In this document: positions 46,955-58,561 of the stretch, in pieces
Position numbering within the stretch: position 1 is the stretch's first letter
Layout: the number at the start of each line of letters is the position of its first letter
Source: Ananas comosus
Lineage: Eukaryota > Streptophyta > Magnoliopsida > Poales > Bromeliaceae
Assembly: GCF_001540865.1 (NCBI RefSeq)
Contig: NC_033630.1
Coordinates: 1-64,000, forward strand
Length of the DNA stretch: 64,000 nucleotides
Direction of reading: 5' to 3'
The notes under the pieces: model-generated
Database searches by the model: none
The model's input: the letters and a program-made list of their open reading frames with translations, nothing else
Told to the model about the DNA's origin: nothing
Made by a program: the position numbers and the translations under genes

Positions 46955-47760
46955 ATTAGTTATGTATATTTTTATTTTTTATATTTTAAGTCTTCTATTT
47001 TAAAATTTTTAAATTTTAAATTTTAAATTTTTAAATTTAGATACTAAATTTAAATTTTTAATTTTGAAATATGAAATTTTAAGTTTTAAAATTAATAGTT
47101 TTAAATTTGAAATTTGAAATTTAAAATAAATTTAAAAATTTAAACTTTAAAAATTAATAATTTTAGAATTTAAAATTTAAAATATAAATTTTAGAATTTT
47201 AAATTTTAAATTATTAGTTTAATTTTAAAAATTATATGTTTCGAATTTTAAAATTTAATTTTAAATTTCTTAATTCTAAATAAAAAAGGGATATATTAAT
47301 AATTATATATTAATTAGTAATGATATTTAGTAACAAGTGCTGCTAGTTTATTATATTTAGCGGCATTCACTAATTTATGCTGCTAATTTATCCTATTTTA
47401 CAACAGTAATAGTAAATTGCTGCTAAATAATTAAATTTAGCGGCAATTATCAAGTAATACTGCTAAATATTAATTGACATAATTTAAATAAATATTGCGG
47501 AGCAAATATTGGGGCATTTAGCAATAAGTGCTGCTACTTTATTACATTTGGTGTCATTTTTTATAAAATATTAGAAACTTCGGCGGCATTCATTAATTTA
47601 TGCTGCTAATTTATACTATTTTGCAACATTAATAGTAAATTATTGCTAAATTATTTAATTTAACGACACTTATCAAGTAATACTGTTAAATATATTAATT
47701 AGCGTTATTTAAATAACTGCTGCCGAGTAAATGCCGCTAAATCATGAATTTGTAGTAGTG

Positions 47761-48152
47761 ATCGATATCCAATCAAATTATCACACTCTTCTTACATATT
47801 TTTGTATGACCGAATCAAATATATGCATTTGTTAATCTAGATAATAAATCAAAGCAAAGAGATTCTTTATACTTGAGATCAAAATTAATCTACATTAACT
47901 TTCAGAAATTAAGTTTTCAAAAAGTACTCGAGTCTCCAAATGACGTATTAATGCTCCTAGCTAGTGTCCATTAGTAGTTCAATTTCAATATCGTTTGTAT
48001 TGTTTATTTTCCAGTAAATTTAAGAAGTTTTGTGAAGAATCTATTTATAACTATTATTATAAATTTTTTTGTTGGAATTAGCCTAGACAAAGTAGCCTAC
48101 TTGACAGGACTTTTACAACTGTACAATTTTCTTAAAAAAACAAAAAAATGAC
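47761..48152. other. Intergenic, no gene seen
   Basis: AT-rich, with no ORF or repeat recognised. Confidence 0.4.
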
Positions 48153-48450
48153 AGGGCAGAAAGTGTGAATCTAGTTGCTTCCCTCAACCATAATATATAT
48201 CACAACAGTCTCTAAGTTAAAAACACTTACTTTCTGTCATTTTTTATAAATGAAAATAAAGTAGAGAAGATAGTGTGACGCCATCATAGTACTGATAGTC
48301 TTAAAGTTAAAGACATATTTCTTTTCTCAATTTTTCATTAAAAGAAATGAGGTGGATAGGAAGTGCGAATCCTCCTACCATAATCTTGTGGCAACTTTAG
48401 TGTTGAATACACTTTACTTCTTGCAATATTCTATTATAAAAAAAAAAGTA
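48153..48450. repeat. Degenerate tandem repeat, three units of about 90-110 bp
   Basis: Units begin near 48153, 48263 and 48354 with (A/G)AAAGTGTGAATC, AGATAGTGTGACGCC and GGAAGTGCGAATCC. Each continues with a CCATAAT or CCATCATAGT segment, an AAGTTAAA-like segment and a TTTCTN-CATTTTT tail. Strongly diverged, hence old. Confidence 0.5.
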
Positions 48451-49449
48451 CTTTGGGTTTCTCTATATGTACCCGGCTATATTATTAATGTATTAACACC
48501 AATATGTGAAGGATTTAAGATTTAATTGTGCTGTTTAGAATTTGATTACACTGTTTACAATAAAAATTTGGAGTTTAATAATAATGTTATCAACACATCA
48601 ACATTATTATGGAGGATTCATTTTGTGGTAACTACTTTCTGCCACAATAATATTCAAACTATCTAAATAAAAACACTTTTCGCCATTATAATATTCAGAC
48701 TATCTAAATATTGAAGACATCTTATATTTTAAATTTTATGTACAAACAAAAGAAAAAGATTTACAGGATTAGAAATCAAGAAGGTTAACACCAAGTTGCA
48801 TAAAATCTAACTAATTAAGGGTAACATGCATCTAACATATTCTTAGGTTATGCACAGGTATAAGGAGGAAATAAAATTGTTAGTTTATAGTTTCAAGCTT
48901 CTTTCGAGAAGTATGTATTGGTTGATCGTCAGATCAGAAAAAGAAGAGGGGAATATTCTGCGAAGGAGAATATGTCGTGGAATCAAAGCAAAGGAGAAGC
49001 AGCACAAAGGCATCCACAAATGGAATATGCCCTTCCACGTAGTCGATCGTCGTCCCCTCCCCATTTAATTTATTTTAATTGATTTCCTCTGAATTTGCAG
49101 CGAAAGAGTACTGATCAAAAGACTCCATTCAAAGTTCAGACAAACAACTGCACCAGCTCAACGTTCACCATTTTTTATTCAACCCTGCTAGAAATTAAGC
49201 GAGAAGATGTTAATGTTGCAATTAAACTTTTCGCCTTGTTCTAATATATCTCCCCCCCTTTTTTCTTTTTTTTTTTTTCTTTTCTCTTTCTTTTTTTCGT
49301 TTACTCGCCTTTCTTCTTCTGCTTGTTTCCGTTCGCACGAACTTCACTTGATTACAAGTCCTCCATTGCCCGCTAGCTTTTATTCATCCGTTATTTACTG
49401 ATTTCAATTTCCAGCAGAAAACGATGGTCATGCATTGGAATACTTCTCC

Positions 49450-49485
<36 letters not shown>

Positions 49486-52400
49486 TTTTTTTTTTCCCAT
49501 TTTCCGATAAAAAGAAATTATTTTTAATTTATTTATATACATCCTTAAGTAAACATTTGCTTTAAAAAATAAATTGAAGTGAAAGGATAAGATATCAATA
49601 TGGTTTAATGAGACTAATGTACGTCCCTGTCACATGGCGGGACTCAAGGCATGCGCAAACCTCTTCATAACACACATGCAGTCGCTTGCTGAAATATAAT
49701 AATAATAAGAATAAGAATAAGAATAAGAATAAGAATAAGGAGACTTGACAATACCTTATATTAATGTGCTTTTTTACAACCGTTTGTCTTAGTTTGTCGG
49801 CCGTTTTAGCTAAGCCGATCGGCGCGCTGAATGTCCGAGCTTGCGGCACAACAAAAAGTGTATTTATTTATTTATTAATTTTTTTGGGCATACGTTATCA
49901 TGAATATTTAAAATATTGATATAATTTTATAAGGTTATAAAATATATATTGCGATCCAAAACACTTCATCCCAATAGTGAGCACCACACTTAATTCCATA
50001 AAACTCAAAATTTATTCATAATTTAAAACTTGTGAAATTATAAGACCTTTTTAAGAACAATGAAGGTCCCGAAGTACAATAAAAGCAAATAAAGAAAAGT
50101 ATAGAGTAACACAATGAATTGAGGAAAGATACAACTTTAATATACCAAATGCTTAATTATACTGGGTATACATTGTATCTTAGTCTTAATTTCATATGCT
50201 ACATTGTACTGATTTTTGTCTCGAATTAAGACACCATTGCATTATTTTATTTTCTCAGTCTCTACACTATATTTTAGATTTTTTGTTTTTAATTTTTCTA
50301 CTATAAATTAGTGCTTTCTCATTAATGTTAATTAATTATTTTTTCTTGCCAATTTCTACAGTATTGCTAACAAATTTATTATTTGAGATGAAATAAATCT
50401 TTATGATAGCTAGACTCAATTAAAAATTTCTGGAATGGTTTGCACAATAGGTGGGGTATATGCATGAGCATGACTTAGTAGAGATGGAAGGAAGAGAAAA
50501 GCAGTAGGAAAAAAGAGATGGGAAATTAAGAAAGGAGATCGAGAGAAAAGAGAGTGATAAGACGGTAACGGGCACATGAATGGGGATTTTTTTTGCAACA
50601 AAAAGGAAAGGAAGAGAGGAGAGAGAGGTAGGGAAGGGTGGCAGATGGAAGCAGTTAATTAATTTGGTCAGCTCAGGCGGTAGATTGGGATTCTTGTGGC
50701 TGTCGACCCTCCGCTTTGTTAGAACTGGTTTCAATTCGACGATCTCGGTGGTTCTCGGTAGGAGCTCGCCACAGGTTTTGCATCAAAATTTTGGGAGTTC
50801 TAAACTAATTTAGCTAAGAATTATAAAATTTAGAAATGAAAATTCAAAATCTTCAAATTTGAAGAGATTAAATATATAGAATCTACATTTAAATTCTTTA
50901 TGGAAAATAGGTGCGGATAGGGTGGTTAATCGTTCTCTAGTAACTTTAATTAATTCTTTTTAAAATTTAATTATCTTGTAAGTTATAAAAAATGTATGCT
51001 TTACGTGGAGAAACACAAATCCATTACAAAATGATTTGCATTTATATTTTTCTTTCATTAGTCTCAATAAAGTTAGTGGCTATATATTTCTTCCAAACTA
51101 TACAAATAAGGAAATTATGTTTCACCAATTAATAACTTTTTTGTTTACCGCTCCACTTAACTAGACTTAAGTAAGGAGAGGATCTGTGAACAATAGTGCA
51201 CCATTGAAAGAAAGATTCAACGAGCCTATGCATCATAAGAGACCTAATTAATTTGATGAAGTTAAATAAATTTGTTATATTGACAGAAACATAAATTTTA
51301 TTATAATGATAAAATTACTAGAAAAGACTAGGCAAATTATATAAGAAACTAGTACACTTAATTTGCACTCAGTTTGCACGAGGAGGCAGTCCGGACGCTT
51401 AATTGGAGGGAGAATATGCGGGAGGAGATGCTTCTAAGGTTCTCTTTTCTCTTTTACTAAGTTTCTTCTGTTAGTTCCGTGGTTACTCGCTCCTCTCTCG
51501 TCCCAACGTATATATATATATATCTATACATGCTGTAACAGTTTGTCTCAGCTTAATTATTCTTTTATTAACCAATTAAATAAAGAGAAATATCTACAAA
51601 AAGAAATTGTAATATCTACCATCACTTCAAAATTTGTAGTAAAAAAAAATGTGATAACATTTATGGAAAAGAATAGGCTTTGGATATGATAGTTGTAGAA
51701 TTATAACTCATTTTTAGTTGTAAATTTAATAATGCTCTTAAGTAAATTTATAAGGAGAGAAAAATTTTCACTATATACAAAAAAAAAAAAAAAAAAAAAA
51801 AAAAACAGGTGGCTGATGAAGTTACTAAGAAGAGTGCAGGAAGACGCTTTAATCGCTATTCCAGGTGAAAGAGAAGATAAGATTGAGCCGTAAAAAGAAG
51901 AGGAGGTGTAGGCGCAGACAAATTAAGGCTGAGGCTGAGGTGTCGAGGTCGATGAGATGTTGATGAAGTGAGAGAGAGAGAGAGAGAGAGAGGAACATGC
52001 GCCCGCATATTCCACACGCCCAACGGAATTACCCCTTTTCCCAGCCGTGTGATCAGGCCTCGCTTTCCGATAAATAAATCTTATTATTAAATAAATGGAT
52101 CCCTCACCGCCCCTCCTCGGTCTCCTCTCCCAGCCTTAATTTTTGTTTTGTTTTATTTTTTTTTATTTTATTTCTTTCTCTGTATTATTTTTTTTTCATA
52201 AAAAACTCTGGAGAGAAAATAAAACAAAAAAAAAAAGAAAGAAAGAAGAAAAGGATTTACTTGGTTGGCTCACAATCACTTCAGAAGAAAGGAAGGGCGG
52301 AACAAGTTGCTACCTGAGCTAACACGCATGGGACGACCCGCCACTCCGGCCGAGTTTGGCGCTGCGGTTGGCTAAACCCGAGTTAGCCAAACAAAAAGAA

Positions 52401-54292
52401 ACGCGCGGCCCCCACGGCCCCACGCCCCCACGCTAGTTAACTTCTCCTGGTCAGCGAGCCAATCGCGCACGGGTCCTCCTCTCCCGGGCATGTCCCAAAA
52501 CTACGTGCCGGACTCTACTAGCTAGCTGAGCCCGACGCCGCTTCTGAGTTCTCTCATCAGTTTTTTCCTTTTTTTTTCCTCCTTCCGAATGTTCAATATA
52601 TAGTTGAGATTGTTATTATTATTATTATCATGCTTCTGATTATTATTATTATTATTATCATCATTTTTGTAGATTATTGTTGAGATTGTTCAATAGTTAT
52701 GCATCCTTCGTGTTGAACTATAATTTCTGGGGGCATGCTATTTTAGTTTAATAATTCTCTTGTATAGATGGTTCGAAGGTACCTGCAGATTTTATTTGTT
52801 TTTAGAACACAAGAGATCAGAAATTTTAGGTTATAAATTCCGCTACTTCAAATGTCTTATAAAGGAATTAATTCTGTACGTGTTGTTCCCTAACCTAAAG
52901 TTGCCTTGACCGAGATAATTAAGTTTCTTCGGCGAGTTAAAATGTAAGTGATACCCACCGAGCTTTTTTGTGATTTCGGTTTCAAAATAGTTTTATTCAG
53001 TTTCTCCGAATCTGCCACGTATGGGGTTTCAACCAATTCTTGCTGCTGCATAGGTAGCTTCGCCATAATTGCTTCCGTGGGACTAAAAATGACACAACTA
53101 CAATCTCATAATTATAGCATCAAACTTTTAACAAGTTAACAAGTAAGAGTTATATATATAGCTACTTGCTTGGATATTACACGTACACAACTTGCACAAG
53201 CACTTATTTAAACAAATTCTAATAAAGTTCATTTCAGTAACTGTGCTCGAAATTATTCTTTTTCCCTTTTCTCTTGGGTGAATTTAAAAGAGTCTAAATT
53301 GACATAGGTACTTTTCATATATAACAAGATTGATAAGCGCAACTACAATTAGAAGCCCAATTGAATCTTGTGAAAGCTACCCGAATTTCATATTCGTGTA
53401 GTTTGAAAATATCAACAACTGGCGGATAAATACTCAGGCATATCGATGACTTGCTGTTCTGACTTTTGAATAAATAGTTGATCTTATCGTCCTTTTGTTT
53501 TTTTGCTCCTGCTAGAACACTTTGGTTAATCATTTTCATCATTACTCAGCTAAAAAACTTATCAGAAAACGCAATCTTATGTATGTGACCTACGTCGTTA
53601 CCTTATGCGTTCCAATCAGTTATCAACCTAAAGTCCTTATCGAATCTAGAGCTTACGATCAAACATTACAATACGTATTCTTCTTTTTGAAAAAAAGAGA
53701 GAATGCTATTCTAATTCAAAGAACGTCGAGAATCAATTGCGAATGTTCCTCTCTTGTGCCTTACCTTATCTCCCACGTCTTTGCTACCTTTATTTTAGTA
53801 AAAAGAGGAGTCAATGACACTCGTGCTTCATTCATTGCGAAGATGAAGGCATATATAGTTTAGAACTTTATTTCATTAATTTCATTTATGACAAATCCAT
53901 TTGGGTGACAAATTGTTTGCCCCCTTCCTTCTTTTATTTTTAATTTACACAATGACTTGAAGATCGTTATTAGTGCCAGCATTTTTATATGACAATACTT
54001 TAGTGAACTACAAAGAAACATAATTTTATCGGTGAAAATGTAAAGTTACTTGAACTTGAGATGAGTGGTATATGTTTGGATCCTTGATCACAATAGTGGT
54101 CCTTGAGTTCAATAATGAACCGAAGATGGTAGCATTAATTTGATGTATTCAAATTTATTTGTGATGCAACATTAATGCATTTACTTCACAATAAATCTGT
54201 CTCTTGATTAAAATGCCATTTCTTAAACTAATTAGAAAACTATAACGAAGTATTCATTGATTTTCTTAAAGGAAATAACATTATGGGCTACT
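48451..54292. other. Intergenic, microsatellites, no gene supported
   Basis: Simple repeats: (CTTT)n near 49450-49486, AATAAG hexamers near 49690-49740, poly-A 51778-51806, (GA)n near 51969-51993 and ATT runs near 52610-52660. 52320-52560 is a GC-rich, CpG-containing island without an ORF and could be an orphan promoter. ORFs at 48850-49068, 50420-50734 and 53522-53863 show no known domain. Confidence 0.45.
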
Positions 54293-54301
54293 TATAATTA
54301 A

Positions 54302-55779
54302 TGCTAGAAATTCACTAGTTTTGAGCTTTTGGAAAAGTAGACCGTTTTTTACTTTTTTACAAATTCGGACGGAATTTTCAAAAAAACTGACCAATTACTC
54401 TTATTACCTTTTCTCTCTCCTCTTCTTTCTTTTTTTTTTCTTTTTTTTTTTCTCTTGTTCTTTTTTTCTTTCTCTTCAAAGAGGCAGGCGGAGGTAGAGG
54501 CGGCTCGCCTCGCCTCTATCTGACGCACCCTCACCCTCGCTGCGCACTCCCCGCCTTCCTCGCCTCTAACCTCGCTAAGACTGCACCGCGTCCCTCCTTT
54601 TTTTTTTGTTCTCTTCGAGTCTCCTCCATTGCCTTCCCGATTCTTTACGACAGTAAAGATGATAACGCCACATCTTCTTCCTCTCTTTTTTTTTTCTCTC
54701 TTCGATCCCTTTCCACCATCGCCGCGACTCTTTATAATGGTAACAAAGATAGCGCCGTATCCTCTTACTCAACCTTCACCGGCGCAGGCACCAACACCAG
54801 CGTCGGAGAAGGAGGACTCGGAGCGAACGCGAGTGAGAGCAGAGCCAAAAAAATATATATAAAAAATAAAAAAAATAAAAAAATAAAGAAAAAAATATAA
54901 AAAATTATTTTTTTCTACAAAAAAAATAAAGAATCGGAGAGAAAAGAAAAGGATGATGAAGATGCAGTATTTTTAAAAAACATTGCACTGTTTTAAAAAA
55001 AATTTCTCCTCTTCTTCCTCCTCATTTCTCTTTGTTTTTGTGTGTAGCAGGAGAAATAGTATAATTTTCGCCCAAAAAGTGCAAGTTCGTTCGAAAAGTG
55101 CAGCTTTCATTCAGAAAAGTGAAAATTTTTTAAAATAGCGCAACGTTCCTCTGAAACACTGTATCTTCATCATCATCTTCTTTTCTCTCTGATTCTTTAT
55201 TTTAGTTTATATTTTATTCTTTATTCTTTTTAATTTATTTATTTTATATTTTTTTCTTGGCTCCGCTCTTACCCGCGCTCGCTCCGAGTCCTCCTTCAAC
55301 GGTGCCGGTGTCGGTGCCTGCGCCGGCGAAAGCGGAGTAAGAGGATGCGATGCTATCTTTGTTATCGTTGTGGAAGATCGCGGAGGCGGTTGAGGAGGGG
55401 TCGAAGAGTAAAAAAAAAGAACGAGAGAAAAGTAGAGGAAGAGGATACGACGTTACTCTCTTTACTGTCGTAAAGAGCCAGGGAGGCAATAGAGGAGGGT
55501 CGGAGAGAAAAAAAAAGGGATCATGGTGCGGCCTCGGTGGGGTCGGAGGCGAGAAAGGCTGATGGTGCACGGGGAAGGTGAGTGTGCGCTACGGGCCACC
55601 TCCACCGCCTTTTTGGAAGAGAAAGAAAAAAAGAACGAGAGAAAAAAAAAGAGAGAGAAAAGAGAATAAAAGTATTTTGGTCAGTTTTCTAAAAATTCGG
55701 CTCGAATCTGTAAAATCCAAAAAGAATCCTACTTTTGCAAAAGCTCAAAACTGCTACATTTTTTTTATGCAAATTGGCA
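54302..55779. mobile_element. Mutator-like foldback element, 1.48 kb
   Basis: Nearly the whole element is an imperfect palindrome: 54302-54860 is mirrored by about 55250-55779, and parts of the middle (AGAATC...GATGATGAAGATGCAG) are mirrored too. A 9-bp duplication TATAATTAA flanks it (54293-54301, 55780-55788). Arms carry AAAATTCGG, CTTTTGCAAAAG-type termini, then GC-rich segments with CGAGTCCTCC. Small ORFs in the arms are not conserved between arms. A relative is at 20848-20960. Confidence 0.88.
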
Positions 55780-55871
55780 TATAATTAAACTAAATGGGGA
55801 TTATCAGAAATTCCGATAAGAAAAATCAAGCAAGAAAGCCTTCCACGTCTGTAGAGTTCTTAAATAAAAAA

Positions 55872-56405
55872 GGGTAAACTTCAAATATCCCCCTTGTGGT
55901 TCCACACTTTCTCACTTTAGTACAGTATGGTTTAAAGTGTATCAAGTTAGCCCCTGTGGTTTCACATTTTCTCACTTTAGTACCTTGTGGTTTAAAGTGT
56001 ATCAAGTTAGTACATTGTGGTTTTATTTTTCTCTTTTTATTATCCGTTTCACTAATTTTTTTTCATTAAATAAGCGACAAAGTTAAAATTAAAGGGTACT
56101 AAAGTGGATATTCGATAAATCTAGGTAAGGTGTTTGAAGTTTTTTGTAAATAATTTAACAAAATATTAACGGAGGAAAAAAAATAAGTGACAAAGTTTAA
56201 ACTAAAGGTACTAAAGTAAATATTCGATAAATCTATATAGGGTATCCAAAATTTTTTTTATATAATTTAACGAAATATTAACGGAGAAGCCGATGAAAAG
56301 AGAAAAATAAAACTATAGGGTACTAAATTGATACATTTTAAACCATGCACGAGATATTAAAGTGAAAAAATACCAAACCACATGAATGATATTTAAAGTT
56401 TTTTC
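55872..56405. mobile_element. Mutator-type MITE, copy 3
   Basis: A 534-bp member of the 34910 family, flanked by the exact 9-bp duplication AATAAAAAA (55863-55871, 56406-56414). It is longer because the subterminal CTTTAGTAC, TTTAAAGTGTATCAAGTTAG module occurs twice at the left, and the inner AAAGGGTACTAAAGT and TCGATAAATCTA parts occur twice further in. Confidence 0.9.
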
Positions 56406-56482
56406 AATAAAAAAAAACACTCTATTCTTATCATATTTTAACTTATCTAGGACTTTGTAAAACCATTTGTCAATCATTAAAA

Positions 56483-57470
56483 GGGCCCGTTTGGACTAGC
56501 TTCTAAAAAAGTGATTTTTTAAAAAGTGATTTTGATTTGGAGGAGTGATTTTGATTAAAAGCTATAGAACGTTTGGCTGAGTTTACATAAAAGTGATTTT
56601 TCTGAAGTGATTTTGAAAAGCAGTTTGACAAATTTTTTTTGATGTTTGCATAAATTAATATTTTCACTAAATTTTATTTTAAAATAATTTAAAATCTAAA
56701 TTTAAATTTGAATTAAAATTAAAATTTTTAAATTTCAAAATTATACAAAATTTAAAATTTGATATTTTAATTTTAAAAATAATTTAAAAATTTAAAAATT
56801 TAAAATTTAAAATAATTATGAAATTTAAAATTTAAAAATATAAATATAAATTTAAAAATATAAATAATTATGAAGTTTAAAATATAAAATATTAATATTT
56901 AAAAATATATTTAAATTTTAAATTTAAATTTAAAATAAAAATTAAAATTAAAATAAAAAATAATTATGAAATATAAAATATAAAATATAAAATTTTAATA
57001 TTTAAAAGTTAAATTTTAAAATTTAATTTTTAAAAATTTAACATTTATAATTGAAGATTAAAATTTATAATTTAAAATTTGACATTTTATTATTTATTTC
57101 AAATTTGAGATTTGAAATTTAAAATTAAAATTTAAAATTTAAAGTTTGAAATCTATTTTTCAAAATTTAAAATTTAAAAGTTAAAATTTAAAAATTCAAA
57201 AATGAATCTGAAAATTAAAAATTAAAATTAAAATTAAATTTAAATATTGAATTTAAAAGTAAAATAAAAATTTGAAGTTTTAGTCCAAAATTAGAATAAG
57301 ATTTCAAGAACCAGTTTTTTTCTGCTTCTGATTCTGGTGCCTTCAAAATCAGTTTTTTGATTCTAAAAAGCAGAATCAGATTTTAAAAGTAAGGTTGTCA
57401 AACGTTCTATTGAGCGGAAATTTATTTTTCAACCCAAAAGCGCTTTTTAAAAGTTAGGCCAAACACCCCC
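56483..57470. mobile_element. TIR element with an AT-only core, 988 bp
   Basis: The ends GGGCCCGTTTGGACTAGCTT and (reversed) GGGGGTGTTTGGCCTAACTT continue into matching CTAAAAAAGTGATTTT and TTAAAAAGCGCTTTT. The core (about 56640-57290) is nearly pure AAATTTAAAATTT-type sequence. Flanking AAA on both sides may be a 3-bp TSD, but this is weak. Superfamily not assigned. Confidence 0.75.
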
Positions 57471-58097
57471 AAATTCAAGTCCAAGAGGAGTACTTATCAT
57501 GCGCTATACCAATGCGAGACCATAGTTAGTTAATTCGGATTCGGCAAAAATTCGGTACGGATATAATACGCATAAAGTTTATTTTCCAACTTTTAAATTC
57601 GTTGAAAAATTCGGCTTAAAAAACGGATTCAGTATAAAATATAAAATATAAGATAATTTATATTTAAAAATAAAAATTATAAGTTTTTTATTTATATTTT
57701 TTTTAATAATTCGCGAATAATTCGGCTGGCCCAAAAATTTGCGAATAATTTTTTTTTTTTGAAAAAAATTTGTAAACGGACTGTTTAATTTGAATTTTTA
57801 ATAATTTGTGAATAATTTGGAAGTAATTTGCGAATTAACTAACTAGGTGTGAGACTCGGCAATATGCATACGTATACACTTAAAAGAAAAAAAGAAAAAA
57901 AGAGCCGAGCCGAAGCGGGAGCCGGAGCGGAGCCGAAGGGTACACGTGAGTGGCGTGGCAGTTCTCCTCCCTCCGCTCTGATCTGCTCTCCTCCGGGCCT
58001 TTCCCTGTCACAAATCACAATCGTTAAAACCAGTCCCCACCCGAAGAAAGGAATAAAACCCCAAATATCCTCTCGCCCCGCTTCCCTTGCGCTCCTC
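57471..58097. other. Intergenic up to the SPX promoter
   Basis: 57540-57840 repeats AATTCG and AATTTGCGAATAATT motifs, a local low-complexity block. GC rises from 57900 as the SPX upstream region begins. Confidence 0.5.
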
Positions 58098-58127
58098 GAA
58101 TATTCCCTTCGTTGTCCTCGCATATCC
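58098..58127. promoter_or_regulatory. Two P1BS-type PHR-binding motifs
   Basis: GAATATTC (58098-58105) and GCATATCC (58120-58127) both fit GNATATNC, the site bound by PHR1/PHR2 transcription factors. They lie 434-464 bp before the SPX start codon and 15 bp apart. SPX genes of this class are known PHR targets and feed back on PHR. Confidence 0.6.
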
Positions 58128-58194
58128 TTCCGCCCCTTCCCTTCCCCTCCCTTCTTATATCATCGGCCCCCCATCCCCCACCTCTCTCCTCNAT

Positions 58195-58200
58195 TATTAC

Positions 58201-58232
<32 letters not shown>
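58195..58232. repeat. (TTA)n microsatellite next to an unknown base
   Basis: A TTA/ATT run of about ten units upstream of the SPX gene; the undetermined base at 58192 lies just before it. Confidence 0.9.
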
Positions 58233-58561
58233 TTGTCAGTTGGAAGGATATTATTTTCAACTGTTCATCCAACTTCTTATAGATTATATCCTCCTCCTTT
58301 CCCTTTATTGTATTACTTATTATTATTATTTTTGTTTCCCTTTGATAATATTATTATTGCTATTTATTATTTTAACCTTCTCCTTCCTTCCTTCCCCTTT
58401 CAACCCTCCTTCTGAGCTCTCTCCCTCTCTTCCTTCCGGAATTGAATCCTGTTTGCTGCTTTGAGAATTGAGATCGAGGTGGTGAGATAGATAGAGAGAT
58501 ATAGTAATATTAAGGGAAGTGATCGATTGTTGGGGGGGGAGGGGGGCGAGGGGGAGCAGGG

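Larger units (their letters stand above)
46291..47760. mobile_element. Non-autonomous CACTA (En/Spm) element
   Basis: The right end is TTTGTAGTAGTG, the inverse of CACTACTACAAA. The left end is TACTACTAGAAAA, one change from CACTACTAGAAAA. Both subterminal regions hold many short GCTGCTAA, GCCGCTAA and TAGCGGCA motifs in both directions, like CACTA transposase-binding repeats. The core is AAATTTTAAA-type filler. No transposase. It carries a nested MITE and a SINE. The 3-bp flanks do not match, so the TSD has decayed. Confidence 0.78.

Noticed and set aside
55350..55562. ORFs in the foldback arms (also 54629-54862, 55244-55570)
   Set aside because: They are not maintained between the two mirrored arms and contain poly-lysine-type simple sequence.
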